A DNA stretch of 64,000 bases from Gentiana macrophylla (GCA_026214975.1 CM047809.1:31035977-31099976), one strand, 5' to 3'. Numbered from the stretch's first letter, positions 10,199-22,143 are shown. Translations and numbers: made by a program. The notes: generated by a model from the letters alone, not told the origin.

Positions 10199-11304
10199 GG
10201 CATCGCTCCAACCCCTTGAGCCTATTCACCGCGCTGCCGTGCTTAAAAGCACCGGTACTTCATTCAAAAAATGGAAGGCTAGACTAAGGAAGACTGTAGA
10301 TGACCACAACAACAAGGGGTTGCCAGGGCCTTGTCCCCGACCCAGGGATGTGTTTTCACAGCAACAATGGGAAGTGCTTCTCCGCCACCTTAGTACTGCT
10401 GCTTTTAAGGTAAAGCTTTAATTCCATTACATGTGTTACGTAGATTCGATTATTATTACTTGTTACTGCTTATATATAATACAAAAGTAGTATTTTTTTT
10501 GCAGACTAAATCTGATCAGAATAAGAAGAATCGCGCCGGGAGTAAAATGTAGGCAGCCAAGGACGAACACCTATGGCCGTAGTTCGATGGGATAAGTTAA
10601 GAAGGGTAAGTATTAGGAAATAAATCCCTATGACTTCATTTTTTGAATTTTCATAACTAATACTTTTGTTTTTTTCAAGGGTAATGTGAGTTTGAGTGAA
10701 GATTATTTGGGGCAGGATCCTATCCATGTATGGGCGAGCAAGCATAAGAATGCTGACGGTTCGTTTCTCAACAGTGATGCGGAGGCTGCTTATGTAAGTG
10801 ATATACGTTGTATATATTTCAATTCAATACGTTCACATTTTCCTTATCTTAACTGCCAACGATATATGTTGTGTTTAGAGGAGGCTGGAGGATTGGCGTA
10901 ATATGATTGTACCAGGTCGACCGGTGACTTTTGAAGATGATGAGGCAATCTTTCAGGGAGCCTTAGGAACAAGGCGACATTATTTGATTGGCCTTGGCCC
11001 TACGCAATCTTCCTCCATATCCAATTCATCACAATCGGCCCAGTCTTCAGCATCGTCATCTTCTTACCACCAAGGATGCAATATGCAGATTGAAGAACTT
11101 AAAAAGTCTCATGATCAGTTGGTGAAGTTAACCAAAAAACAAGAGAAGAGAAACAAAAAACAAGGGGCTCTTCTCAAATTGTTGCTGACTAATCTTAAGG
11201 CTAAGGAACCGGATATGCAAATAGAGGTCAGCTCATCATCTTCCGATGAAGATGAAGACGATTCTGAAGATGATTCTCAAGTTGATCTTGACGATGATGC
11301 GTAG
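10199..11304 (+). pseudogene. TNPA/TNP1-like gene (Ptta/En/Spm, Transposase_24 type)
   Basis: Exons are inferred at 10199-10410, 10505 to about 10607, about 10680-10795 and 10879-11304, with plausible AG acceptors and GT donors. The first carries a WKARLRKTV segment and the W of QQQWEVLL. The second has SDQNKKNRAGSK then, after a stop at 10549 and a frame change, RTPMAVVRWDKLRR. The third has EDYLGQDPIHVWASKH. The last encodes a Ser-rich stretch, a Lys/Leu coiled-coil-like segment and an acidic tail. TNPA-type proteins bind the subterminal repeats and bring the ends together. The stop in exon 2 makes this copy doubtful unless splicing removes it. Confidence 0.65.
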
Positions 11305-11499
11305 ACATTGTAGATGAAACTATTCTTACTTTTGGAAACATTACACAACTTTGTATTTTACGTAACATTTTTTTGTTTATGCATTTTTTTTTATGAATCC
11401 CCGTTTATAAATACATATGTTATTGATTTTGGAAAAAACAGGATTGGATTGATTTAATAGCATGGGAGGCCATGCAAAAATAAAAAAAAAATTTAAAAA

Positions 11500-12150
11500 A
11501 AAATAAATATTTAAAGGGACGACATATGTCGTCCCAAAAAACATTTTTATAAAATAAATAATTTTTTTTCGTATTAAGTTTTATTATAAAAATTTAATAT
11601 ATAATCTTTTAAGGGAGTCGTCCCGACAAACATTTTATAAAAAAAATAAATTTTGTTCATATTAAATTTTATTATGAAAATTTAATATATAATCTTTAAG
11701 ATGCATTTTATCAATCGTCCCAACAAACATTTTATAAAGAAAAATAAATTTTGTTCGTATTAAATTTTATTATGAAAATTAAATATATGATCTTTTAAGG
11801 GACGACATTGTCGTCCCAAAAAACATTTTTATAAAATAATTGATTTTTTTCCCTGATAATAAATTTTTTTGGAAATTAAATAAGTCATGTTTATAGGGAC
11901 GACAGTGTCGTCCCTTCAAATAATGCCATGTCAGCACGTTGAATTTTCTTAGAAAATTTCGTGCCACGTCAGCATTATTTTAAAAGGTCGATTTTGTCGT
12001 CCCTTCAAATATGTCTGTTGTTTAAAGGGACAAATTAAGCTGAAGGGACGGCTTGAAAGGACGTGTCGTCCTTTTAAACATTTATTGAGACGACAGTGCA
12101 TTTAAAGGGACGACAAAATGTCGTCCCTTTTAACCAGATTTCTTGTAATG
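11500..12150. repeat. CACTA right subterminal hairpins and TIR
   Basis: GGGACGACATATGTCGTCCC lies near 11517-11536. Further pairs lie near 11800-11818, 11896-11916 and 12108-12130, plus decayed single motifs near 11615, 11715, 11990 and 12040-12075. Repeated AT-rich segments ending TTTAATATATAATCTTT(T)AAG separate them. The element ends at 12150. Confidence 0.85.
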
Positions 12151-12204
12151 GTGGTGGTGTTTGAAATAACAAAATAATAAAATATTATTATGATGTCGAA
12201 AATA

Positions 12205-12388
12205 CTCTTTCCGTCTCAATTTGTTTGTGACATTTTGAAACTTATGAAATATAAAAAAACATCATTTATTATATTGTCTAATCATTAAAAACATGTTTAA
12301 TTTACAATTATATCCCTTTTATACGTCCTTATATTTTTCAATAAATGTTAATATTTAAGCATTTTAAACACATTTATTAAACAACTTT
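12205..12388. mobile_element. Stowaway MITE, left part (split by the Tat element)
   Basis: Starts after a TA at 12203-12204 with CTCTTTCCGTCTCAATTTGT, a typical Stowaway (Tc1/mariner) terminus. It runs into the ACTTT target duplication at 12384-12388. The right part is at 22144-22227. Confidence 0.75.
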
Positions 12389-12973
12389 TGACGATACTGG
12401 GTTACGCACCTCGATAGATCATCATCGAGTGGACCTTATGGATTGAATACTTACCAAGGCACATGAACCAGGTAAGGCTTACAAGTCGGATTATCGACTT
12501 GGAAGCCATGTCACGCATGTCGATCCTCGAACCTAGAGCATGGCATAGGGATTCGAGGTCACGGCTATCGACTTACGGGCAGTGCAGGACGAGAGTTCCA
12601 GGAGTCGGTCATCCCAGGTCGGGTAGACCGATATCGAGAACGGAGTCCACACCAGCCACGTTGGCCCATTATCCACAGGATAACTTGGGCGAGGGGTAAA
12701 GCCCAATGAAGGGTAAATATGACAATAGCTACAAACCGACTTATATTAGGGTTAGGTCATGCATTGTCCTTATAAATACGACGTTCCAGGAACTACGTAG
12801 GGCTTGATTCCTGGAATAGAAACAGGATACGTAGGCACTCTAAGAATTCCACTTAGACTCAGCCGTAAACATACAAAACCCCTTCTTTGTTCTTGGCATT
12901 AGGGTTCTTGATTATTCATCAATAACAGAAGGAAAAGCCCGGATCTTTAAGGTGACATAATTTGCCATCGTCA
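12389..12973 (+). repeat. 5' LTR of the Tat element
   Basis: 585 bp, TG...CA. Compared with the 3' LTR it is nearly identical over most of its length, but differences cluster in the segment around 12678-12835 (CCAGGAACTACGTAGGGC versus AAGGGAACTACGTGAGGC). The CCTTATAAATA near 12768 is a plausible TATA region. Confidence 0.95.
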
Positions 12974-12993
12974 TTGGCGCTAGAAGGAGGGTC
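12974..12993 (+). other. Primer binding site
   Basis: TTGGCGCTAGAAGGAGGG directly follows the 5' LTR. The TGG start fits pairing with a tRNA 3' CCA. I could not assign the tRNA from memory. Confidence 0.7.
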
Positions 12994-13021
12994 TTCTTTT
13001 GTTGAATACGTCAAGATCATC

Positions 13022-14074
13022 ATGCCTCCAAAAGACAAAACCGCCAGAAAAACCACCTCAAAAAATATGGATCCGCAAAATCCGTAGATAAGTGAACAGG
13101 CAGGTATGGAGCCTCAGGGAGATAAAGATCCAGCCTTAGAGACCGTCCAAGAAAATCCACCACCACAAGCTCAGGGCCTTGCCCCAGAGCATCAGGCCAT
13201 GGTGGATCAGTTGGCGAAGACAGATCACAACGCTCTGAGAAAAATAATGGCGGAAGCATTTACACGACAGAAACTTCAACAACAGCAGCACCAGGCGGAA
13301 GGCGGTCTGAATATCGCCGTCGATAAGCCTAAGCCAACTCAGTTCGAAGAAGGAAGCGAGAAATCCGACAGAAGCATATACGCATCGATGAAGATAGCGT
13401 TCGGCAGGAGTTAGACGTAATCCTAGGGAAGACATAGGGTTCGTTGTGGTTAGAGTCTCCTTTCACCAAGGAGATTGAAGATTATCCTAAACCCAAGGGA
13501 TTTAAGATCCCTAAGATAGACCCGTATGATGGCACCACCGACCCGGAGGACCATCTTCACAGGTATCTTTCCCAGATGAGGCTAGATTGTGCACCAGACG
13601 AGATGCGATGCCGGGCATTCGAGACTCTACTCGTAGGACGAGCAAGAGAGTGGTTTACCAAGTTGAGACTCTACTGCGCAACACAAAGCTATATGAGAAG
13701 TTAAGCAGAAACCTACCCCGAAACATGGATGAATGTGTGAATGTCATCCATCGATTACATCAAAGCGCGAGGAGGCGTCGCGTAGCACACCCAAGCCGAG
13801 TGGATGGACACCTCGAGGAAAGATGGTCGAGGAGCAAATAAGAACCAGTCTCGACAGCAAGATGTAGAAAGAAAAGCATCTGTTTGGGATCGCATCGAGG
13901 CTCCCGTCTCGGGCCGGTCAGAGAGAAAGGGGGGTAAAAAGGACAAAGATTTTACTCCTCTTAACCGATCACAAGAGGCCACCTCCGATCAAAAAACCCT
14001 GAGAAAAACGAAGGTCGACAAAGTACTGTGAATTCCACGAGGATACAGGTCATGCGACAGAGGAATGTTTCGAC
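13022..14074 (+). pseudogene. Tat gag, frameshifted
   Basis: A first frame (13106-13414) begins MEPQGDKDPALETVQENPP. The retrotransposon gag core follows in a second frame from 13444 (FKIPKIDPYDGTTDPEDHL, then MRCRAFETLLVGRAREWF). It continues in a third (KLSRNLPRNMDECVNVI) and a fourth frame to about 14031. The nucleic-acid-binding motif near 14025-14070 reads CEFHEDTGHATEEC, the C-x2-H-x4-H-x4-C form usual in this lineage, and joins the pol frame. At least three frame changes separate these parts, so no capsid protein can be made. Confidence 0.85.
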
Positions 14075-16909
14075 TTGAAAAAAGACATTGAAGCTCGCAT
14101 CCAGGAGGGGAAGTTGGATGAGGTCGTTGACATATCCCGTTACACTGAGCCCAAGGGACAGCAAGACTTCAAAAGGAAAAATCCGGACCAGGATAGAGGT
14201 CGAAGTCGAGAGAATCAGAGAAGAAGAGATCGATCCCCTAGACAAGACCGGTCTCCTGATAACGATAGGGACTACTATGGTCGGGATCGCTATGATGATA
14301 ATCGCCCAAATAATTACGTGAATATGATATTTGGGCCGGGTGAGAGCGAGAAAGAGCGAGCCAGTCGAGAACCAGACGATAGCTCGAGGCCACGCAAGCA
14401 GTCTAGATTAACTACGGAAGTCGGGTATGGCCCCAAAGACAATGTCCCTAGGTCGGCAAGTCATAGCGAGGGGTTAGTGATTGAAGCGGTCATAAGTCAC
14501 GCCAGAGTCTCGAGGGTATGCATCGATAATGGCAGCGCTGTTAATATCTTATACTACTCGGCATTCCAAGGTATGAAGCTCAAAGAGAAAGACTTAGTTC
14601 CCATAGCCTATCCGTTGTTCGGTTTCACAAGTCAAGCTGTCCATCCCATGGGTTCCATCAAGCTACTCACGACGGTTGGTGATGGAGAGAGAGGGAGGAC
14701 ATTAGAGCTAAACTACGTGGTCGTTAAAGCTCCCTCCGCTTATAATGTCATTTTGGGTAGACCAGCCCTTTTCGAGTTACGAGCTATAATTTCGACGTTC
14801 CACAACAGCATGAAATTCCCAACTCGAAATGGTCCCCACGAGGTAAAAGGAGATGTTGAAGTCGCTAGAAGCTGTAATTCGATAGTGATGAACGGTAAGA
14901 TGGCGGTACAACAGGTCCTTGTAGAGGAACTTATTCCGGAAGAAGAGGAAGAGAAATGTTGGGCCTCGAGTGAGGCAATTGAAAATGTCAGCTTGTGGGA
15001 AGAGGAAGGCGATCAGAGTGTCCAAGTCGGGATCTGGATCCCGACTCAGGAAAAGCGGTTATTGATCGACTTGCTGAAAGAGTTCAAGGATGTTTTTGCA
15101 TGGAAGGCGTCCGACGTGCCAGGTCTACCTACAGACATTGCCGTCCATAAACTCGAGATTGACCAGGCCCGAAAGCCAGTCAAACAGAAGAAACGAAACT
15201 TCGCGCCAGATAGGTTGGAAGCCATCGAGTCCGAAGTCGGGAAGTTATTGTCGGCAAATATAGTGAAAGAGGTGCTTTATCCGGACTGGCTTGCTAACCC
15301 AGTGTTGGTAAACAAACCAGATGGCAGCTGGCGCATGTGTGTAGATTTCACGGACTTGAATAAGGCATGCCCCAAGGATTCCTATCCACTACCTAAGATT
15401 GACAGGTTAGTTGATTCGACCATCGGTTTTGAGGTATTCACGTTTCTCGATGCATACAAGGGATACCATCAAATTCTTATGGACCCTCAAGATGCGGAGA
15501 AGACTGCGTTTATAACAGAGTTCGGCACTTTTTGTTACGTTTCCATGCCATTCGGACTAAAGAATGCTGGAGCCACGTACCAAAGGGCAGTCAATAAAAT
15601 TTTTGCGAAGCAGATTGGTAGAAACATGGAAGTCTATGTGGACGATCTACTCATCAAAAGCCGATCGATGAAGCAATTTTTGGCAGACGCCAGAGAAGTG
15701 TTTGAGGTGTTAAGAGATACAGAAATGAAACTTAATCCAAGAAAGTGCACATTCGGGGTGAGAACAGGCAAATTTCTAGGGTACATGGTGTCAAGAGACG
15801 GGATTCGAGCCAACCCTGATAAGATCGACACGCTAAAGAACATGCCGGCACCTCGAAATACAAAAGAAGTTCAAAGACTCACAGGTCGGATGGCAGCACT
15901 AAATAGATTCTTATCTCGGTCAGCGCAGCGCGCACTACCGTTCTTCAAAATTCTTCGAAAGCCCAGTCCTTTCCATTGGGACAGCGAATGTCAGATGGCC
16001 TTTGAAGAATTAAAAGCTTATCTGTCAGAACTACCTACTCTCACTTCTCCTCGAGAGGGGGAAAGGTTGTTGGTTTATCTATCGGTCTGCGAGGAAGCAG
16101 TGAGTTCGGTCTTGGTCCGAGAAGGAGAAAAGGGCCAGATCCCTATATATTTTGTAAGTAAAGCCCTGCACGGCCCCGAAACCCGATACTCGCCAGCTGA
16201 GAAACTCGTATTGTCGTTGGTACACGCGTCGAGAAAGCTTAGGCCATACTTTCAAGCCCATCCTATAGTGGTAGTTACAGACCAACCACTCAAGCAAATT
16301 CTGGCGAGGCCCGACATGTCTGGTCGACTTGCGAAATGGGTAATTGAGATGGCTCAATATGATATCGAGTTCGTGCCGTAAACTGCGATCAAGGCTCAAG
16401 CTTTAGCAGACTTCTTAGCCGAAGTCATATCAGTGCAACTTGAGCAAGAAAAGCAAAATCAGGAAGAACGATGGATGCTCCATGCTGATGGAGCCTCGAG
16501 CAAAGAAGGAGCAGGCGCAGGCCTCCTATTAGTCAGCCCGAAGGGGGAAGAGTTTCCATACGCTCTCCGATTCGATTTTAAGGCAACTAATAATGAGGCA
16601 GAGTATGAAGCAATTATCACTGGTCTGAAGCTCGCCCTAAAGCTGGGGGTCGAAAACCTCAACGGTTACAGTGACTCGCAATTAGTCGTTAATCATATCA
16701 AAGGGGAATACGAGGCTAAGGAAGATACTATGAAGAAGTATTTGGTAGTAATTCAAGGCCTCAGGCCGAAATTCAACACGATTCAATTTGAACAGGTACC
16801 TCGAACTCAGAACAAGAGGGCCGACGCTCTGTCCAAATTAGCATCGAACTTTGTTTCTAGCAAAAGGGTGTTAGTAGAGCGATATCAGAAAGAAGCTATG
16901 AAGAGATAA
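14075..16909 (+). pseudogene. Tat pol: protease, RT, RNase H, archaeal-type RNase H
   Basis: A 768-residue frame runs to a TAA at 16379-16381 and continues in the same frame to 16909. The protease has VCIDNGSAVNILYYSA and VILGRPAL. Reverse transcriptase begins with WRMCVDFTDLNKACPKDSYP, passes FLDAYKGYHQI and AFITEFGTFCYVSMPFGL, and has the catalytic YVDD at 15635-15646. The first RNase H domain ends near the stop. Beyond it WMLHADGASSKEGAGAGLLL and NNEAEYEAIITGLKLAL mark the second, archaeal-type RNase H typical of Tat elements. The single stop separates the two RNase H domains. Confidence 0.9.
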
Positions 16910-17089
16910 AGGCCCAGCCGATATCTCAGCAGGCCACATGGATGGATCCGATTGTCCTTTACTTAAAGGACCAAATATTACCCAACGATAAAGTACAGTC
17001 AAGAAAGGTCCATCCGATCATATTCGATATGCATTCTTCAACGACATACTTTATCGGAGAAATCATTCACGAGTCCATGGTTGAGATGC

Positions 17090-18172
17090 GCATCTGAGAC
17101 AGAGGCAGAGTATCTTCTCGAAGAAATCCATAGAGGAGCTTGTGGAAATCACTGTGGGGCTAGGATGTTAGCTCGGAAATGCAAGCTCGCAGGATACTTC
17201 TGGCCGTCAATGCAATGAGATGCGAATAATTTAGTGCAGAGATGCAACTCTTGTCAAATTCACGACAATGTCTCGCATCAGCATGCACAATAAATGAACG
17301 TCATCTCGTCAGCATGGCCTTTCGACATATGGGGAGTGGATATTGTAGGACCACTACCTCGAGCCCCGGGGAATAATAAGTTTGTAGTTGTTGCGGTAGA
17401 TTATTTCACTAAGTGGGTAGAAGCCAAGGCTTTGCCCGATATCACAGCAGCGACAATCAAGAAATTCCTATGGGTTGATATTTTATGCAGGTATGGTATT
17501 CCAAAGGCTTTAATCTCGGACAATGGCACTCAGTTCGAAGACCGAAGAGTTAGAGAATGGTTAGCCGAGTATCATATCGACCAGCGCTTCACTTCGGTGG
17601 CTCACCCCCAAGCAAATGGTCAAGTCGAACAGACAAATCGACAGATTAAACTCGGATTGAAAAAAAGGCTAGAGGCTGAAGGGCGAGACTGGGCGTTGCA
17701 ACTCCCGAGCATCCTGTGGTCATATAGGACAGCTCCAAACTCATCAACGGGTGAAACACCTTTCTCCCTAACATATGGGTGCGAGGCAGTTATCCCCGCG
17801 GAGATCGGTGTTCCTTCCCCTCGAGTTTTAGCATATAATATTAAGACAAACGAGCCTGACCTCCGACAGGAGAAGGATAATCTCGAGGAGAGGAGAGAAA
17901 TGGCCTCAGCCAGAATGGAAAGGTACAGGCAGAAGATCTCCCAATATTACAACGCGAGAGTAAAATACAGATATTTCAAGGTCGGAGATCTAGTTTTGAG
18001 GAAGAACGAAGCAAGTCGACAAGAGAAGATCGGGACACTCGCCCCGAACTGGGAAGGCCCGTATCAGATTCTAAAAGTCCATCCTAAAGGTTCATATCAA
18101 CTAGGTCGAGCAGACGGAACTACAGTTCCGAGACAATGGCACGCGAATAATTTGAGGAAATTTTACGTCTAA
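17090..18172 (+). pseudogene. Tat integrase
   Basis: The zinc-binding module is at about 17100-17290 (HRGACGNHCGARMLARKCK, later RCNSCQIH) and contains stops at 17217 and 17291. The catalytic core is then open from 17294: GVDIVGPLPRAPGNNKFVVV with the first Asp, ALISDNGTQFED with the second, and HPQANGQVEQTNRQIK with the Glu. The C-terminal module ends KGSYQLGRADGTTVPRQWHA before TAA at 18170-18172. The three catalytic acids are present, but the N-terminal module is broken. Confidence 0.85.
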
Positions 18173-18399
18173 GCTTTAGTCGATCAGTTTGTTTCCACTT
18201 GTTTTATAAGCTTTGTAATCATTCCATGGGACAATTCTATCTTGGTTATAATAAATGATGATTTCTTTTCCTACTGTTCTACTAAGTTATTTTTGTAATA
18301 TTCTAAGTCCAAAAAGACATGAAGTTTCAATCGACCAAGAATGGAGCAATCCGAAAGTCGGAACTCCCGACAATGCCATAAGCATACGATGCCGAAGGC

Positions 18400-18610
18400 A
18401 AAAAGAAGACTCACAAGGTCGGGTCAAATGTCCAAGTCAAAAGCCTAACGAGCCTAAGGGTCGAATAAGGCAGACAAAGGACGGTTCACAGGGTCGGGCC
18501 AAACGTCCAAGTCGGAAGTCTAACCAGCCCAAGGGGCAGCTAGACCGAGACAAGGACAGTTCGCAATGTCGGACTAATTCTCAAATCTAACAAGCCTATA
18601 AGGCCAAAAA
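18400..18610. repeat. Tandem repeat about 72 bp downstream of integrase
   Basis: Three imperfect units. Each runs through CAAGGTCGGGTCAAATGTCC or a variant, then AAGTC(A/G)(A/G)AAG(C/T)CTAAC, then AGCC(T/C)AAGGG. The last is truncated at about 18610. It lies between the integrase stop and a G run (18684-18690). Confidence 0.65.
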
Positions 18611-18679
18611 GCCAAGGCAATTAGAACGACCTAAAGCCATATAGAGCCCAAGTGTATTATCAACTTCAGTTGATAAAAC

Positions 18680-18695
18680 ACTTGGGGGGGCAATA
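18680..18695 (+). other. Internal polypurine-like G run
   Basis: CACTTGGGGGGGCAATA resembles a polypurine tract but is about 2.9 kb upstream of the 3' LTR. It could act as an internal second-strand priming site, or be a relic of an older LTR junction before the antisense gene was acquired. This is inference. Confidence 0.3.
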
Positions 18696-18949
18696 TTATA
18701 TCGACAAGGCAGAAGCGAACAGAGCCAAAGGCCCGACAAGCAAGAAAGCCAATGACAGTAATAAAGGTGAGAGTAAATAACAACAAATAGAGACAAAGGG
18801 GCAAAAATTTCAAAACAAATTAAGGCCAGGTCAAAGAGACCAGCCATGATAAAGTGAACATTCACCTAAGTCGGCTCAAAGTTAATAAAAATTTACAAAT
18901 AATGGCGAAGTCAAAGTTCAGAATATCAAAGTTCAGGAAAAACCAAGGT

Positions 18950-21138
18950 AACTAAATATCGGCATCGATCGGTCGGAGTCGGATCTTCGGAGTCGGCGTG
19001 GGAGCAAAGTGATGTGTGAAGTCGTATTATCGGAGTCGGGCTCATTGTAGGCCGCCATACTTCGGGCAAGTGATATACCTGCTGAAATTCGTCGAAATGC
19101 AGTCGTATAACGCCTCCGAGTCGTGGTCGTAGCGGCCAGGCTCTTCGAAATGGGTCGATCTCGACTTCGGTAGGCCTTCTTCACTTGGTCCACCGCCTTG
19201 GTGAATCCTCCAAGTATGGCCGTCTGCATGATTACATCGAGATCCCCGCCCAACTCGTCGGACTTCCGATACTCGAGTATCTGCGCGATCCTTACTTCCT
19301 CGAGCCGCCTGAGATCTCGATCCAGCCGGGTCTGCAACCGATCTCTCTCTTCCGCGATGGGCGCCTCCCGTGCAAGTTCGCTCGCCGAGAGCCTCTTTCA
19401 GAGCAGCCTCCCTCCGACCGACCGCGATCAGATCTCTCCTCACTTCGGCAACGATGGCTTTTCCGCGCTCCTCATTTACCCTCTTTATCTCAAAGACGCC
19501 TCTTTCTTGAAAACATTGAGTCGCGATTCTGCACCAACACCCCAAAGCGAGACTCGATAGCGGCGCGTCGCTCGACCTCGAACTGTGTCTTCGATTCTTC
19601 CTCGGTCTCGGACGGCAGTTCATACGTCGAGAATCTTCTCGACTCATAAAGTAGTCTTTGCCAAAAGGAAAAGTTAAGGCATAAGCTTGAGAGGTGCAAA
19701 AAAGAAGAAGAAATGAAATCGACAAGAGTTAGTGTTTACCACGCGACCCAGTTCTCGGAGGGAAGAGGCCAGGACCTGGTCGTCCAGCTTCTTGACATCG
19801 TCGGCCGACATCTCACCCGAGGCAGCAAGGTCGAGAGAAGGCTTGATAAGTTTGGCCTTTTTGGCCTGTTTTTGCTGATCTCTCACCAGCTCTTCGAGTG
19901 CCGACCTCTTCTTTTGCAACCGCGCTGCTTCAGAGCCGAAAGCTTCTTCACCCCCTCCGACTGTAAAGTCGATAACATCCTCTTCTTCGCGTATCGACCG
20001 GTGCTCATGGGTGATTCCCCCGAGGTAGAAGGCGGAGTCGGTTGTGCGACAAGGGTAGTTGTCTCGACACCCTCAGTCGAGGCAACAACATGAGCAGGTC
20101 TCTCCTCGGACGCGGGGGGAACGACCCTCGACCTAGATGCGGACGGCGGCGACTCTCGCGAAGCCTTTAGGGCGACGACTTTCGAAAATCCCCCCACTAC
20201 ACAAGTAAAAAAGGAGTCAGTATCAAGAATAATAAAGATACAACTTCAAAAAGCCATAAGACTTAGCAACAAAATAATAAAGTTTCCTACAATTTTCCTG
20301 ATCGACAGCAGGAAGGCTTATGTATGGCACGGGTCCCGCCTCCCCGAGACGAGCAAGCTCGTAAAGAAGACTCAGGTCTGACGTAGTCACCTCGAACTTG
20401 AATCTCTCGAGAGAAAGAGCCTCGTCGGGCGCGGCCTCACGACCCAATTTGTCATCCCTTCCGTCTCTCGACCTCCATAAGCCGATATAAGGATTATCCG
20501 ATCCATGTCGGAGAAAGAAAAACCTGGGCTTCCAATTCCCGTGAGATGAAGGTCCCCAAGACACGAACTCATGACGATTGGTACGCCTCAAACGTACTAC
20601 CACATTTTATCCGGCAAAGGTAGCATGATCTTGTACCACCACCGAATAAAGGAACGGTAAAACCGATACCGCCACTCGGCAGCAATCAAAAAACCCATCG
20701 AGTCCGGATCGCATTTGGGCCCGGTTGAGATACACCGATCTCGTAATGGTGAAGAACAAACCAGACCGCCCGGACGAGAGGAACCTTAACCCACTCGACA
20801 ATTGGGCCTCATGGACCGTCTGAGAACCCTTCCTGGGGGCTCATCGGCAAACCGACGATGGTGGCGGAAGGAAGTTTGAACCACAGTTGAGGCCGAAAGC
20901 CCATACCCGCCGCAGCTTGGTTGAGATCATCCATGGTAAGGCAGAGATACACCCCTTGGAGCCTCTTTCCATCCATTTTGGTGGATAGTTTCTTGGGCTC
21001 CCGGATAGTGCCTAAGGGTTCCGTCGGATTTGGTTGTAGAAATTGATCGGAAGGGACAGATACTGGTGTTTGATCACTGGAATGAGACTCCTCTATCCTA
21101 TCAGAAATTGTAGCACTACTAGACATGGGCAGACTCAA
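18950..21138 (-). pseudogene. Antisense extra gene of the Tat element
   Basis: Minus-strand frames follow one another from 21138 down: 20809-21138 (MSLPMSSSATISDRIEESHS...), 20607-20801, 20223-20603 (with WGPSSHGNWKPRFFFLRHG), 19883-20197, 19674-19919 (basic and Lys-rich) and 19042-19725 (Arg-rich). Composition and length suggest one protein of several hundred residues, broken by frame changes or introns; plausible splice sites occur upstream of 21138. Tat elements such as maize Grande are known to carry an antisense gene between integrase and the 3' LTR. Its function is unknown. It would be transcribed toward the integrase gene. Confidence 0.6.
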
Positions 21139-21549
21139 GCAAGAACGGTAGGAACTAAAAGGAAAAAGAAAAATGATAACAGAAAAGATGCTTACTTGGG
21201 TTTTCTGGAGTTGAAGAAGGAGAAATGGATAGGCAGAAATGATTCACCGTCTGGTTCTTCTCTCCCCCTTTTATGCGTTGCTAATGCCAAATGACAGTGA
21301 AAAGACGTGATTAGGGGGGTTACTAGCAGTTATAACTCCCCATGAATCCGAAAATCAAGGGTGACATCATTTATGGCAGAAGACGAAAAGATAGTGCGCT
21401 TTGACGTCACAACGAACGGCCATGATTGGCTAGGGAGACAGGTGGCATACGAAGCGGTTACACCATTTCCCGCCCAAGTTTTAGTCCAACTCGAAGACGA
21501 TTTCAAATTGGCAGATCTGACCTCGGACAACGGAAGTCGCCTCTCTCAG

Positions 21550-21563
21550 GTCTGGGGGGCTTA
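21550..21563 (+). other. Polypurine tract
   Basis: GTCTGGGGGGCTTA lies directly before the 3' LTR start at 21564 and would prime plus-strand DNA synthesis. Confidence 0.7.
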
Positions 21564-22143
21564 TGACGATATTGGGTTACGCACCTCGATAGATCATCAT
21601 CGAGTGGACCTTATGGATTGAATACTTACCAAGGCACATGAACCAGGTAAGGCTTACAAGTCGGATTATCGACTTGGAAGCCATGTCACGCATGTCGATC
21701 CTCGAACCTAGAGCATGACATAGGGATTCGAGGTCACGGCTATCGACTTACGGGCAGTGCAGGACGAGAGTTCTTGGAGTCGGTCATCCAAGGTCGGGTA
21801 GACCGATATCGAGAACGGAGTCCACACCAGCCACGTTGGCCCATTATCCACGGATAACTTGAAGTAAAAAAGCCCAATGAAGGGTAAATATGACAATAAC
21901 TACAAACCGACTCATATTAGGGTTAGGTCATGCATTGTCCTTATAAATCTGACGTTAAGGGAACTACGTGAGGCGATTCTGGAATAATAACGAGATATCG
22001 TAAAGACTCTAAGAATTCCACTTAGACTCAAATAGTAAACATACAAAACCTCTTCTTTGTTCTTGGCATTAGGGTTCTTGATTATTCATCAATAACAGAA
22101 GGAAAAGCCCGGATCTTTAAGGTGACATAATTTGCCATCGTCA
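21564..22143 (+). repeat. 3' LTR of the Tat element
   Basis: 580 bp, TGACGATA...GCCATCGTCA, followed by the duplication ACTTT (22144-22148). It differs from the 5' LTR mainly in one short cluster, consistent with insertion some time ago. Confidence 0.95.

Larger units (their letters stand above)
5725..12150 (+). mobile_element. CACTA (En/Spm, CMC) transposon, 6.4 kb
   Basis: The left end is CACTACAAGAAAACGTG and the right end GATTTCTTGTAATG, the reverse complement of CATTACAAGAAATC. They are flanked by the 3-bp duplication GTG at 5722-5724 and 12151-12153. Both ends carry inverted copies of AAAGGGACGACA...TGTCGTCCCTTT, the kind of subterminal motif bound by TNPA-type proteins. Internally there is a satellite array, a UTR-like exon, a remnant of the TNP2 N-terminus and a TNPA-like gene. 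The catalytic TNP2 DDE domain is absent, so it is probably mobilised, if at all, in trans. Confidence 0.9.
12389..22143 (+). mobile_element. Complete Ty3/gypsy Tat-lineage LTR retrotransposon
   Basis: Two LTRs (12389-12973 and 21564-22143) both begin TGACGATA and end GCCATCGTCA. They are flanked by the duplication ACTTT at 12384-12388 and 22144-22148. The order gag, protease, reverse transcriptase, RNase H, a second archaeal-type RNase H, integrase, then a long region with an antisense gene, matches the Tat clade of plant Ty3/gypsy elements. Coding regions contain stops and frame changes, so it is not autonomous now. It sits inside a Stowaway MITE. Confidence 0.95.

Noticed and set aside
19185..19649. 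154-codon plus-strand frame in the Tat 3' region
   Set aside because: Shadow of the GC-rich antisense gene; no matching domain and several overlapping frames.
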